This document shows, one piece after another, positions 9,134 through 18,717 of a DNA stretch of 54,019 nucleotides. The DNA is from JBBCJT01 sp037190665 (GTDB lineage Bacteria; Pseudomonadota; Alphaproteobacteria; Acetobacterales; Acetobacteraceae). The notes under the pieces are model-generated. The model was not told where the DNA came from. It saw nothing but the letters and a program-made list of their open reading frames with translations, and did no database searches. Position 1 is the stretch's first letter. Each line of letters starts with the position of its first letter. The translations under genes were made by a program, and so were the position numbers. The stretch is taken from NCBI GenBank assembly GCA_037190665.1, contig JBBCJT010000052.1, positions 1-54,019 of the forward strand. The letters are read 5' to 3'.

Positions 9134-12100
9134 ATGACATTCATATCCTACTCCCAGAACTTCGAAGACGTGATGCTCTGGAGAGCGCTGAAGCACGTTG
9201 ATCACGGCTTCTGGATTGATGTGGGAGCCGCCGACCCGACCCAGGATTCGGTGACGCGCGCGTTCAGCGACAGAAGCTGGCGCGGGATCAACATCGAAGC
9301 CAACCCGACACTTCTCAACACACTCGTCGCAGCACGGCCACGCGATGTGAATTTGGGCCTCGCCGCCGGCCGGAGCGATGGTTCAGTCCATTTCTTCGAG
9401 GTGGTCGATACCGGCCTTTCCACCGTCGACGCCGCGATCGCGGACCGGCATCGTGCCGCAGGATTTCAGGTCCGGGAGCACGAAGTCCCCTTGCGGACCC
9501 TCGCCTCCATCTGCGCGGAGCATGCCCCACGCGAAGTCCACTTCCTCAAGATCGATGTGGAAGGAGCAGAGGCGGAGGTGCTCGCGGGCGCGGACTTCCG
9601 GGCCTGCCGACCCTGGATTGTGCTGGTCGAGGCGACGCTGCCGCTGTCGCAGGAGCCGACTTATAGGGACTGGGAATCGATCCTGCTCCAATCGGACTAC
9701 CGCTTTGCGTGGTTCGACGGGCTGAACCGATTCTACATCGCTGACGAGCGCTGGGAGGAACTCTCACCTGCCTTTGCCGCGCCGCCCAATGTCTTCGATG
9801 ACTTCACCTTGCGCCGTGTCGTCGAAGCGGACGAGCGTACAGCACAGGCCGAATCCCGAGCGGTGACCGTGGGGACGGAGGCAGCGGCAGAGACCGCCAG
9901 ATGGCGAGAAAGCGCGGCAGCCGCCGCCGCGCGGGCCGATAGCGCCGACGTCCGTTTGCGCGAGACCGAGAGCAAGCTCGTGCATTCGCAGCAGCAGACA
10001 GCAATCGAAGCTGCCCGCGCCAATACACTTGAACGGACGTTCGCGGACGCCCGGCTCATCGTTTCCCGCCTGCAGCAGGCGGAAGTGAAGGCTGCGGCGG
10101 ATCTCGCGGGCATTCGTGCCAGCACTTCCTGGCGCATCACCGCTCCGTTGCGCGCGATCCGGCTACTCGGTCAGGCCCGCTTCGGTGCTGCGCTGATGGA
10201 GGTCGGCATACAGCGATCGCGGGCGGAGCGACTCAAGCGAGTAGCAGGCGAGCGGGGAGGTCCTGCCAAGAAAGCGATGCGCGCCTCCATCTATCTTGCC
10301 GGCCGCGGCGCGGCGCGTCTGCCCGGGACAGAACGCCTTGATCTTATCCTGCGACGACTGATCCCCGGTCCATGGGAGTGGATGCGGCTCCGCAATGCCG
10401 CCTATCTCGCCGCCGCACAGCGAGAAGACGGCGCGCACGTGCCTCCAGTCGCCTCGTATCGTGCACTGCCAACGTCCACTGCCGCAGCGTCCGGCAACTC
10501 AGGATCCGCTGCCCTCACGCCCGTCCGATATGCTGCCGCAGGGGGGGACTGGACGACCAGCAAGGTTCATCAGTTTCACTCCGGATCATCGCCCGGCGAC
10601 GCCATCACCAACAGCCTGCTGCTGATCCGGGATCGCCTGCGGAGTCTGGGATACGAGAGCGAGATATTCGTCGAGCATCGCCATCTTGGCCTCGCAAAGG
10701 AGCTGCTGGAAATCGGCGATCTGCCGGAACACGGCGACTACGTGCTGATTGTCCATCACTCCATGGGCTACGATACGCTTGATCGAATTCTCGCGCTGCC
10801 AGCACGCAAGGTTCTAGTTTACCACAACATCACCCCGCCGAATCTTCTTGAGGGCTCTCCGCACTATGCCGCCTATGCGCAACTGGGGAGAGAGCAGTTG
10901 CACATCATGCGCCCCCACATGGTGGCGGCTCTTTCCGACAGTGAATACAACGCTCTGGAACTACGCGAAGCGGGCTATCACGCTCCACTCGCTTGTCCGC
11001 TATTGTTCGATGTAAGCGCACTGCAGGCGCGTGCGGCAGGGAAGGGGCAGCAAGACGGACCGCGCGATGCGCGTTTCACGGTCCTCTTCGTTGGCCGGAT
11101 CGTGGCCTCCAAGGCGCAGGCGGAGTTGGTGGACGCGTTTGCGGCATTCCGCCGCCTTCGGCAGACGCCATCCCGGCTTGTACTGGTTGGACGCGCTGAC
11201 GGAGCGGACGCTTCATATCCGCAGGAGATTCAACGGCGCATCGATTTGCACGGACTTGCGCAGGACGTTGTACTGACCGGGGCGGTTTCCGACGAAGAGC
11301 TCGACGACTGGTACCGAGCGGCCGACCTCTATGTTTCGCTCAGTTGCCATGAGGGTTTCGGCGTCCCGCTGGTGGAAGCCATGGCCTACGGCGTGCCGGT
11401 GCTGGCCTGGCCAGCCGGGGCTGTGCCCTACACGCTCGCCGGCGGGGGCGTGCTGCTCACGGACCGCTCGCCGGAGGCCGTGGGGCGGGCAATGCGCGAC
11501 TTGGCCGACAACCCCGACCAGCGTGCACACATCGTTACCCGGCAGCGCGAGGTGCTGGAGGGCTTTCGGCTGGAGCGGCACGTGCCGGTACTGCTGCGTA
11601 CCCTGGCGATGGCTGGAGCGCCGGCACCCCGGAATGACGTGACAGCAAAAACGGCCGTGGCTGCCAATTTGCAGGTAACCGTCATGGGTCATATCAACGG
11701 CACTTACAGCCTCGCCGCGGTGAACCGCACCATGGCGATCGCGCTGGAGCGGCGGCACCCAGGCACGGTGCGAGTCCTCCCTTGGGAGAATGGGCCGCCT
11801 GGAACGCTGAACGGTGTCCCGGCTGACGAACGAGAGGCGATCGCGGCGCTGGTGGCCCGGGCTGCGCCCTCTACCGGCCCTGAACTCGTCCTGATCCAGC
11901 ACTACCCGCTCCTGGTTCCGCCGGAGGGCAGGGAGCGCTCACTGGCGATGGTGTTCTGGGAGGAGTCGCTGCTGCCGCTCTCCGTGGTCAAAACCATCAA
12001 CAGCGGCTTCAGGACAATCCTTGCCCCCTCATCCTTCGTCGCAGCAGCGCTGATCAATTCTGGGGTCGCGGTGCCGGTGGCGATGACCGGCTATGTGCCT

Positions 12101-13924
12101 CGCCTGGATGCCTACACACGCCTTGGCGCCGAACGAGCGATGATCGGAGAGCGGCGCGCGGAGGAGAGTATCACCTTTCTGCACGTTTCCTCCTGCTTCC
12201 CACGCAAGGGCGTCGACGTGCTGCTGGCCGCCTATGTGCGGGCCTTCCGTAGTTCCGATCCGGTGCGGCTCGTCATCAAGGGCTTTCCGAACCCGCACAA
12301 TGATGTGGAAGAGCAGATCACCGCGCTTCGGGCGGTTGATCCAGATGCGCCGGAAATCACCTTCATCAACGAGGATCTGACGGGAGAGGACCTGTTGGCT
12401 CTCTACCGCACAGCCGACGCCATGGTGCTGCCGGCTCGCGGCGAGGGGTTCAACATGCCGGCCGCGGAAGCCATGGCAGCGGGAATCCCCTTGATCGTGA
12501 CCGGTCACGGCGGGCATCTGGATTTCTGCACCGACCGTGAGGCTGTCTTCGTGGATTACAGCTTCGCGAAGTCCCACAGTCACTTCGCACGGGCTGGTTC
12601 AGTCTGGACAGAACCTGATCGCGACGATCTCGCCTATGCACTCCGCACGGTCTTCACGGATCTGCGTGAAGGCAAGGAGGACTTGGCAGAAAGAGTTATG
12701 CGCGCGCGGGAGGCCGTCAGGCAGCGGCTCGACCCGGCACGGTTTGCCGACCGGATTCGCGACGCCATGGTCGGAAGCATCTTCGCCGATCCACCACAGC
12801 CGCTGAGAATGGCATGGGTATCCACTTGGGACGTGGCGTGCGGAATAGCTGAGTACTCAAAGTTTCTGCTCGACGGGATCGGCTGTTTCAAGGCTGAGAT
12901 CGAAACCACGATCTTCGCTGACAGCCGAAGCCTACTGCCTGCGTCGGATGGACGCCGGGTCCATCATGGCTGGACGCTTGGCGATCCCATGGCCGCAGGC
13001 ACACTCGCACGGGGGATCGCCGCTCACGATTCAGATGTGGTGGTGATCCAGCATCAACCGGGGTTGCTCGAATGGCCGCAGCTTGCCGAGCTTCTCGACG
13101 ATCGTCGCGTGAGAGTGCGAACCACCCTCGTCACACTGCATGCCGCCGCGCGGCTTATGGATCTGTCTGAAGAAGAACGCGCACGCATCGTGACCGCACT
13201 GCAAGGCGCAACGCGCCTGGTCGTGCACCGTCTGTCCGATCTGAACCTGTTGAAGCAACTTGGCCTGGTGTCGAATGTGGTACTCTTCCCACACGGCGCC
13301 CGCCCCCGCTGGGACGCACCTGCCGCGCGGCCGCTTCGTAAGGGAGACGCACCGATTGTCGGTTGCTTCGGTTTCCTCGCGCCAGGCAAGGGAGTGGACC
13401 GCCTGATCGAAGCTGCCGCGGCGTTGAGCACGCGCTGGCCCGGTCTGCGCCTGCGGCTGCTGAACGCATTGCATCCCTATGCCCCACCGGGTGTCCTGGC
13501 GGAGTGCAAGGCGCTGGCGGAGCGGCTGGGTATCGCCGATCGCATCGAATGGGAAACAGCGTTCCTGCCGATTGATGACGCGCTTCGCCGGCTGGCCACA
13601 TGCGATCTGGTCGTGCTCGCCTACGATGAGAGCAAGGAGTCTGCCAGCGGAGCAGTCCGGATCGCATTGGCGGGCGGTGCGCCGGTAGCTGTCACACCCG
13701 CCCGGATTTTCGACGAAGCCGGAGACGCTGCGTACCACTTCGACAGAATCGATGCCGCGGCGGTTGCCGAAGGAATCGATACGCTGTTCCACGATCAAGA
13801 ACTCCGCAAGCGCTACCAGGAACGTGCGGCTGAATGGCTCCGCGATCATTCCTGGGAGGATCTGGGCTACCGCTTGGGTGGGATGATTCTCGGACTACGC
13901 GCCGACCATCGTTTGCGCCATTAA
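9134..13924 (+). CDS. Four-module fusion: FkbM methyltransferase plus three glycosyltransferase modules
   Basis: 1596 residues. Residues 1-225 are an FkbM-type SAM methyltransferase (SYSQNFEDVML at 5-15, FWIDVGAA at 26-33, HFLKIDVEGAE at 136-146). Residues about 228-345 are Ala/Glu/Arg-rich and probably coiled coil. Three GT-B/GT4-like modules follow: about 476-835 (CHEGFGVPLVEAMAYG near 738, the E-x7-E donor site), about 845-1215 (GEGFNMPAAEAMAAG near 1103) and about 1223-1590 (CGIAEYSKFLL near 1233; a weaker donor motif around CDLVVLAYDESKESASGAV). It probably builds and O-methylates an oligosaccharide on one polypeptide. A methyltransferase gene follows 24 bp downstream and fliM after that, which is compatible with flagellin or cell-surface glycosylation (inference). 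Confidence 0.87.
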   Translation: MTFISYSQNFEDVMLWRALKHVDHGFWIDVGAADPTQDSVTRAFSDRSWRGINIEANPTLLNTLVAARPRDVNLGLAAGRSDGSVHFFEVVDTGLSTVDAAIADRHRAAGFQVREHEVPLRTLASICAEHAPREVHFLKIDVEGAEAEVLAGADFRACRPWIVLVEATLPLSQEPTYRDWESILLQSDYRFAWFDGLNRFYIADERWEELSPAFAAPPNVFDDFTLRRVVEADERTAQAESRAVTVGTEAAAETARWRESAAAAAARADSADVRLRETESKLVHSQQQTAIEAARANTLERTFADARLIVSRLQQAEVKAAADLAGIRASTSWRITAPLRAIRLLGQARFGAALMEVGIQRSRAERLKRVAGERGGPAKKAMRASIYLAGRGAARLPGTERLDLILRRLIPGPWEWMRLRNAAYLAAAQREDGAHVPPVASYRALPTSTAAASGNSGSAALTPVRYAAAGGDWTTSKVHQFHSGSSPGDAITNSLLLIRDRLRSLGYESEIFVEHRHLGLAKELLEIGDLPEHGDYVLIVHHSMGYDTLDRILALPARKVLVYHNITPPNLLEGSPHYAAYAQLGREQLHIMRPHMVAALSDSEYNALELREAGYHAPLACPLLFDVSALQARAAGKGQQDGPRDARFTVLFVGRIVASKAQAELVDAFAAFRRLRQTPSRLVLVGRADGADASYPQEIQRRIDLHGLAQDVVLTGAVSDEELDDWYRAADLYVSLSCHEGFGVPLVEAMAYGVPVLAWPAGAVPYTLAGGGVLLTDRSPEAVGRAMRDLADNPDQRAHIVTRQREVLEGFRLERHVPVLLRTLAMAGAPAPRNDVTAKTAVAANLQVTVMGHINGTYSLAAVNRTMAIALERRHPGTVRVLPWENGPPGTLNGVPADEREAIAALVARAAPSTGPELVLIQHYPLLVPPEGRERSLAMVFWEESLLPLSVVKTINSGFRTILAPSSFVAAALINSGVAVPVAMTGYVPRLDAYTRLGAERAMIGERRAEESITFLHVSSCFPRKGVDVLLAAYVRAFRSSDPVRLVIKGFPNPHNDVEEQITALRAVDPDAPEITFINEDLTGEDLLALYRTADAMVLPARGEGFNMPAAEAMAAGIPLIVTGHGGHLDFCTDREAVFVDYSFAKSHSHFARAGSVWTEPDRDDLAYALRTVFTDLREGKEDLAERVMRAREAVRQRLDPARFADRIRDAMVGSIFADPPQPLRMAWVSTWDVACGIAEYSKFLLDGIGCFKAEIETTIFADSRSLLPASDGRRVHHGWTLGDPMAAGTLARGIAAHDSDVVVIQHQPGLLEWPQLAELLDDRRVRVRTTLVTLHAAARLMDLSEEERARIVTALQGATRLVVHRLSDLNLLKQLGLVSNVVLFPHGARPRWDAPAARPLRKGDAPIVGCFGFLAPGKGVDRLIEAAAALSTRWPGLRLRLLNALHPYAPPGVLAECKALAERLGIADRIEWETAFLPIDDALRRLATCDLVVLAYDESKESASGAVRIALAGGAPVAVTPARIFDEAGDAAYHFDRIDAAAVAEGIDTLFHDQELRKRYQERAAEWLRDHSWEDLGYRLGGMILGLRADHRLRH

Positions 13925-13948
13925 GGACTTGTCCTCTGGAGACATCGC

Positions 13949-14968
13949 ATGAAGGGCATACTGCGGCCTATCGCCTATGCAGCGCGATCCGCGCTTGGGG
14001 TGAACGGGTTGAGCGAGCGGCTCGCCAGCATCGACCGCAGTATTCAGGGTCTTCGCTCCACCGCGGTCAGCAAGATGAGCCCGGCCGAGAACACCGGCAG
14101 CACGCCATCCATCGCGAACGCGGATTACGCGACCTTGTTCGGCAATCCCCCGCTGGCCGCAGAACCGCCGACCGCTATCCGTCTGGGCTCGCGCTTGTGT
14201 CGGCAGGGCGATCTGGCCACTGACGGCTTCCGCTACTGGATGTCGCGCATGCGGCAGGCACCGAGCTTGAACCGCAAAATCTGGGAATGGTACTTTATCA
14301 CCGACGCGCTGTTCCAGCGCGGCCAGTTGCAGCCCGGCCGTCGCGGCCTTGGCTTCGGGGTCGGCCAGGAGCCGCTGTCATCTCTGTTCGCCGCACTTGG
14401 CGCCCACATCGTAGCCACCGACATGGGCGAGGAGGGCGCTATTGCAGCCGGCTGGAGCGATACCGGCCAGCATGCAGCGAGTCTCACGGCGCTTAACGCG
14501 CGCGGCATCTGCGATCCGGAGTTGTTCAAGGAACGTGTGAGTTTCCGCGTTGTCGACATGAATCACATTCCGGCGGACTTCAACGACGGCTTCGATTTCT
14601 GCTGGTCGTCCTGTTCGCTGGAGCACATTGGCTCGCTCGAACATGGCCTGCGCTTCGTCGAACGCTCGATGGACGTGCTGAAGCCCGGCGGTGTCGCGGT
14701 TCACACCACCGAGTTCAACATGACGTCGAATGATCGGACCTTCGAAAGCCCGGGACTCTCGCTGTACCGCCGCCGCGATATCGAAGCTGTGCTGGAGCGG
14801 CTGACGCGAGCCGGCCATCAGCCTGAGCCGATCAACTGGGATGAGGGCGCCGGGTTCGCCGACGGCTACGTGGACCTTCCGCCCTACTTCTCCACACCCG
14901 TGCACCTGCGGCTGCAGATTGCCGACTACGCCTGCACGTCGATCGGGCTCATCGTGCGGAAGACCTGA
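13949..14968 (+). CDS. Class I SAM-dependent methyltransferase
   Basis: 339 residues. After an N-terminal extension of about 120 residues the Rossmann fold begins. Motif I appears as GLGFGVGQEPLSSLFAALG (about 131-149), an acidic strand end at IVATDMGE, and the post-motif region FDFCWSSCSLEHIGSL with DVLKPGGVAVHTTE, typical of Methyltransf_11/23 enzymes. Start ATG 13949 has a TGGAGA ribosome site. It lies 24 bp after the FkbM-glycosyltransferase gene and is almost certainly co-transcribed with it, so a sugar or glycan hydroxyl is the likely acceptor (inference). Confidence 0.8.
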   Translation: MKGILRPIAYAARSALGVNGLSERLASIDRSIQGLRSTAVSKMSPAENTGSTPSIANADYATLFGNPPLAAEPPTAIRLGSRLCRQGDLATDGFRYWMSRMRQAPSLNRKIWEWYFITDALFQRGQLQPGRRGLGFGVGQEPLSSLFAALGAHIVATDMGEEGAIAAGWSDTGQHAASLTALNARGICDPELFKERVSFRVVDMNHIPADFNDGFDFCWSSCSLEHIGSLEHGLRFVERSMDVLKPGGVAVHTTEFNMTSNDRTFESPGLSLYRRRDIEAVLERLTRAGHQPEPINWDEGAGFADGYVDLPPYFSTPVHLRLQIADYACTSIGLIVRKT

Positions 14969-15048
14969 CGGGCCGGACGCACTCGGCCGCAGCGAATGCT
15001 TAACCAGCAGCGTGCAGACTCCGGACATCACACGGTTCGGATCTATGC

Positions 15049-16083
15049 ATGCCCGAGATGCCTGACGACGACCTTTCGACAACTTGGGGCGCTGCTCACG
15101 GCACGGTAGGTGGCAGTCGCACCGCGCTGAGTCGTGATGAAGTAGATTCGGCGCTGAACGACGCCGGCAGGCAAGGCGGTGGTGACCGCTTCGCTGGCGT
15201 GGAGCGGCTCATCCATTCGGGCCTCGTCTCCTATGAACGGCTGCCGATGCTGGAGGTGGTGCTGGATCGGCTGGTCCGCATCCTGTCCACCAGCCTGCGC
15301 CGGCTGACCGGGGAGAATGTGGAGGTCAGCTTCGAGCAGATGCGCTCGCTGCGCTTCGGCGAATACATGAACGCGCTGCCGCTGCCTGCCATGCTGGCGG
15401 TGTTCAAGGCGGAGGAATGGGACAACCCCGGCCTGCTGACCATGGACGGGGCCACGATCTGTACGCTGGTCGACGTGCTCCTCGGCGGTCGCGCAGCCGA
15501 GCCGGCGCGGATCGAGGGCAGGGGGTACACCAGCATCGAGCGCATGCTGGTCGAGCGCGTCGCCCGGATCGTCCTGGCCGACGTCTCGACCGCCTTCGAT
15601 CCTGTGGCACAGGTGACCTTCGCGCTGGAACGGCTGGAGACCAATCCGAACTTCGCCGGCATCTCGCGCAAGGCCAATGCCTGCGTGGCTGCCCGCATGC
15701 GGATCGACATCAACGGCCGCGGCGGCATGATCGAGCTGCTGTTTACCTACGCCATGCTGGAGCCGGTGCGTGAGGTGCTGCTGCAGCACTTCATGGGCGA
15801 ACGTTTCGGCAGGGACAGCATCTGGGAGAACCATCTCGCCAGCGAGCTGATGCAAACCGAAATCGAGCTGGAGGCAGTGCTGCACGAGCAGACGATGCGG
15901 CTGTCGGAACTGCTCGATCTCCGGCCGGGGCAGACGATCATGCTCGCCGGCGCCTCAACGGCGGCGGCCGATCTGCGCTGCGGGGGGCGGCCACTGTTCA
16001 CCGCACGGGTGGGACGGCGCGCGGTGTCGCTGGCGGCGCGCATCGAATCTTCCCTGATCGGTGACGCTGCGCAGGATGCGTGA
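15049..16083 (+). CDS. fliM: Flagellar motor switch protein FliM
   Basis: 344 residues, normal length for FliM. It has an N-terminal CheY-binding-type motif LSRDEVDSALND (about 27-38; consensus LSQxEIDALL), the middle domain (about 50-235: RLIHSGLVSYERLPMLEVVLDR, LSTSLRRLTGENVEVSF, LLTMDGATICTLVDVLLGG) and a C-terminal SpoA/FliN-like domain (about 255-335: LDLRPGQTIML ... ARVGRRAVSLAARI). FliM sits in the C-ring, binds CheY-P and sets rotation direction. No other flagellar structural gene is in the window, so fliM is separated from the usual fliLMN cluster. Two in-frame starts exist (15049 and 15058). I keep the first. Confidence 0.93.
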   Translation: MPEMPDDDLSTTWGAAHGTVGGSRTALSRDEVDSALNDAGRQGGGDRFAGVERLIHSGLVSYERLPMLEVVLDRLVRILSTSLRRLTGENVEVSFEQMRSLRFGEYMNALPLPAMLAVFKAEEWDNPGLLTMDGATICTLVDVLLGGRAAEPARIEGRGYTSIERMLVERVARIVLADVSTAFDPVAQVTFALERLETNPNFAGISRKANACVAARMRIDINGRGGMIELLFTYAMLEPVREVLLQHFMGERFGRDSIWENHLASELMQTEIELEAVLHEQTMRLSELLDLRPGQTIMLAGASTAAADLRCGGRPLFTARVGRRAVSLAARIESSLIGDAAQDA

Positions 16084-16249
16084 ACGCCTCTCAGGAAGGC
16101 GACGGGACGCACGGGCTCTGCGGCGAGTGCCGGATTCTGCTTTCCGGCCAGCCGGGAGGGCGGAGCCGGGGGCCGGCGCTTCCGGAGGACCCGGGCGACA
16201 AAGTTGCTCGGCGAACACTGGTCCGCAGCTTTCACGCATCTTAAGGTCG

Positions 16250-16265
16250 CATAATATATATTATG
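16250..16265. promoter_or_regulatory. Perfect 16-bp AT palindrome
   Basis: CATAATATATATTATG is a perfect palindrome consisting almost only of A and T in a GC-rich context, 11 bp beyond the stop of the minus-strand MBL-fold gene and 167 bp after fliM. It may be a regulator site or a melting-prone element. A terminator is unlikely without a GC stem. Confidence 0.35.
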
Positions 16266-16276
16266 GAAATTAAAGG

Positions 16277-17062
16277 CTACGTGACTTCAAGGACCAGCCC
16301 GTCATATGCCGCCTCGATCCTTGGCGGCAGGTTCGCAGCCAGCCATGCCCAGTCCAGATCGACGCCCAGATGCGTCAGCACGGTACGGCGCGCGCCGACG
16401 CGTTGCGCCCACTCGATCGCCAGCGCGACATGGGCATGCGTCCGGTGCGGCGTGCGCTGAAAGGCGCCGACCACCCAGGTGTCCACACCCGCCAACGCCG
16501 CGAAGGCGTCCTCGTCCAGACCGACGACATCGGTCGAATACGCGAAGCCGCCGACGCGGACGCCCAGGCTGGGACCGAAGCCGTGATCTTGGAGGAAGAC
16601 GGACACCTCGATCCCGCCCGCATCGAACCGCTCGCCCGCGGCGATCGTGCGCGGCACCAGCACCGGGCGGAAGAAGCCCGGACCGGTCCAGGGCGCGACG
16701 GCATAATCGAACCGGCGCGCCAGCTCAGCATGCGTCGCCTCGGTGGCGAAAGCGTCCAGCGGCCGCCCGGCGATGCGGTTGAGGATGCGGACGTCGTCTA
16801 GGCCGAGGATGTGGTCGGCATGAGCATGGGTGAACAGGATCGCATCCGCACCCGGTACGCCGCAGGCGATCAGTTGCAGCCGCATTTCCGGAGCGCAGTC
16901 CACGAGCAGCCGCCGCCCGCCGCTTTCGATCACGATGCTGGCCCGGCTGCGCCGGTTGCGCGGCTCGCCCGGATCGCACGCGCCCCAGTCGCCCGTTCCA
17001 TCGGCGCCGCCGGTCATGGGCACGCCAGCCGATCCGCCGCAGCCGAGGATCGTGACGATCAT
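16277..17062 (-). CDS. Metallo-beta-lactamase-fold hydrolase, PhnP-like
   Basis: 261 residues. MBL signature HAHADH at 79-84 (within LFTHAHADHILGLDDVR) binds two metals. Further ligands are D/H in the segments STDVVG and THLGVDLDW. The early GCGGSAGVP loop is typical of the PhnP/PqqB-like branch. PhnP hydrolyses 1,2-cyclic ribose phosphate, and close homologues placed beside tatD in alphaproteobacteria are uncharacterised phosphodiesterases. It starts 7 bp after the tatD stop at the end of the tmk-holB-metG-SLT-tatD run, so it is probably the last gene of that operon. Confidence 0.85.
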   Translation of the reverse strand: MIVTILGCGGSAGVPMTGGADGTGDWGACDPGEPRNRRSRASIVIESGGRRLLVDCAPEMRLQLIACGVPGADAILFTHAHADHILGLDDVRILNRIAGRPLDAFATEATHAELARRFDYAVAPWTGPGFFRPVLVPRTIAAGERFDAGGIEVSVFLQDHGFGPSLGVRVGGFAYSTDVVGLDEDAFAALAGVDTWVVGAFQRTPHRTHAHVALAIEWAQRVGARRTVLTHLGVDLDWAWLAANLPPRIEAAYDGLVLEVT

Positions 17063-17069
17063 GCCGGCG

Positions 17070-17846
17070 TCAGGCGGCCCGGGTGAACAGACGCCGGAAA
17101 TTGCCGGTCGTCAGTGCCGCGACCTGCTCCATGTCCAACCCGCGTAGTTGCGCCAGCGCCTTCGCCGTCTCCGCCGTCCAAGCCGGCTCGTTGCGCTTGC
17201 CGCGATACGGCACCGGCGCGAGATAGGGCGAATCCGTCTCGACCAGCAGCCGGTCCGCCGGAAGATCGCGCGCGATCTCTTTGAGCTCGATGGATTTCGG
17301 AAAGGTCAGGATGCCGGAGAAGGACACGTAGCCTCCCGTCTCCACCGCCGTCTCGGCCAGCGCGCGGCCGGAGGAGAAGCAGTGCAGGACGAAGGTGAAA
17401 TCTCCACCCGTATCCCGTTCTTCCTGCAGGATACGCGCGATGTCCTCATCCGCATCGCGGGCATGGACCACCAGCGGCAGCCCGGTCTCGCGCGCCGCGC
17501 GGATGTGCCGGCGGAAGCCTTCCTGCTGCACGGGGCGCGGCGCCTTGTCGTAGAAATAGTCGAGGCCGGATTCGCCGATCGCGACCACGCGCGGATGGTC
17601 GGCAGCGGCGACGATATCGGCAACCTCTGGCATCGCCCCCTCGCCCGCATTGTGCGGATGCACGCCCACCGCGCCCCAGACGGAGGCAAAGCGATCGGCC
17701 AGTGCCTTGACCTGGGCGGATTGCGACAAGCGGGTGCCGATCGTCACCATCATGCCGACGCCGGCGGCCTCGGCGCGGGCCACGACGGCGTCGATCTCGG
17801 CGTCGGTGTAGTAGTCGAGGTGGCAGTGAGAATCGACGAGCATCAC
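17070..17846 (-). CDS. tatD: TatD-family metal-dependent deoxyribonuclease
   Basis: 258 residues, full length for the family. TIM-barrel metal ligands are visible: DSHCHLD at 5-11, the GVHPHNAG segment, GESGLDYFYD (about 92-101), VHARDADED and LLVETDSPYLAPVPYRGKRNEP (about 196-217). The family hydrolyses DNA ends in a metal-dependent way and is linked to DNA repair and tRNA quality control. The name TatD is historical and implies no role in twin-arginine export. It follows the SLT-like gene by 9 bp on the same strand. Confidence 0.92.
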   Translation of the reverse strand: MMLVDSHCHLDYYTDAEIDAVVARAEAAGVGMMVTIGTRLSQSAQVKALADRFASVWGAVGVHPHNAGEGAMPEVADIVAAADHPRVVAIGESGLDYFYDKAPRPVQQEGFRRHIRAARETGLPLVVHARDADEDIARILQEERDTGGDFTFVLHCFSSGRALAETAVETGGYVSFSGILTFPKSIELKEIARDLPADRLLVETDSPYLAPVPYRGKRNEPAWTAETAKALAQLRGLDMEQVAALTTGNFRRLFTRAA

Positions 17847-17855
17847 GCCGCGGGG

Positions 17856-18713
17856 TTAGGGCGGTCCTTCAGCGGCGGCAAGTTCCTGCGGCGGCGACGT
17901 GCGAACGGCCAGGGCCGAGGCGACGCCAAGCCGCGCGGCGGAGCCATCGCGCCACTGCTTCACGCTCAGACCCCAGGCGCGATTATTGGCCAGGGCCTCG
18001 TCGTCCACGAGACGCGCCATCGGCGTTTCGGGCCGCGCCTTGGCAATGCGCAGGCCGGGATCGGGACCGAAAACCCATGCGCCGTAGAGATCGAGCACGG
18101 TCGGGGCCCGGCGCAGCCCGGCCGCCAAAGTCGCCTCCAGCCCCGAAGCATAGGCAGCGGCCGCCACGGTCTGCCGGGCGGGAACGCGCCGATCGGCCTC
18201 GGTCAGGCCGAGATCGGGCCGGTCGGAGGCAACATCCGCCCAGGTGCCGCGCAGGAATTGGAACGGGCCGAACGCGGACGACGCCGGCTGCCCGTCCAGC
18301 CGCTTCACAGCGGTCGGCACGTTGCGGAAGCCGGTTTCGGCGCGGGCCAATGCGATCAGCACCTCCTGCCGGATGCGTTCGCGCGCGGCGGCCTCGGGGG
18401 CCGTGGTACGGATCGCGGCCTCGACGACCGGATCGGGCCGCACCGGCGTGGTGTCCACCAGATAGCGTCGCCGGCCGGCGCGATAGGGGCGCAGGCCGCG
18501 GAGATCCATCAGCACCCGCGTCCACTCGTCGGGGGGCAGGAAGGGCCGCGCCACACGGGGATCGTCGAGCAGGTTGAGGCTGCGCGCCGACCCGCCGGTC
18601 AGCCGGTCGGTGAGGAAAGGCTCGCGCCCCCTGCCCTGCTGCGCCACCGCCGTGTCCGCGAACACGAGGCCCGCGAGCACCATCGGCGCGACGAGGATGC
18701 GAGGGGTGCGCAT
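17856..18713 (-). CDS. Secreted lysozyme-like/transglycosylase SLT-type protein
   Basis: 285 residues from ATG 18713, which lies 4 bp after the metG stop. An upstream in-frame extension overlaps metG and is rejected. The signal peptide MRTPRILVAPMVLAGLVFADTAVAQ ends near residue 25. The region IALARAETGFRN...SSAFGPFQFLRGTW (about 130-165) matches the SLT pattern of catalytic Glu (AETGF) followed by a G-x-x-Q-F loop, so a peptidoglycan-cleaving lytic transglycosylase in the periplasm is likely. The family call is by motif. A pseudo-enzyme remains possible. Confidence 0.65.
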   Translation of the reverse strand: MRTPRILVAPMVLAGLVFADTAVAQQGRGREPFLTDRLTGGSARSLNLLDDPRVARPFLPPDEWTRVLMDLRGLRPYRAGRRRYLVDTTPVRPDPVVEAAIRTTAPEAAARERIRQEVLIALARAETGFRNVPTAVKRLDGQPASSAFGPFQFLRGTWADVASDRPDLGLTEADRRVPARQTVAAAAYASGLEATLAAGLRRAPTVLDLYGAWVFGPDPGLRIAKARPETPMARLVDDEALANNRAWGLSVKQWRDGSAARLGVASALAVRTSPPQELAAAEGPP

Positions 18714-18717
18714 CGCC

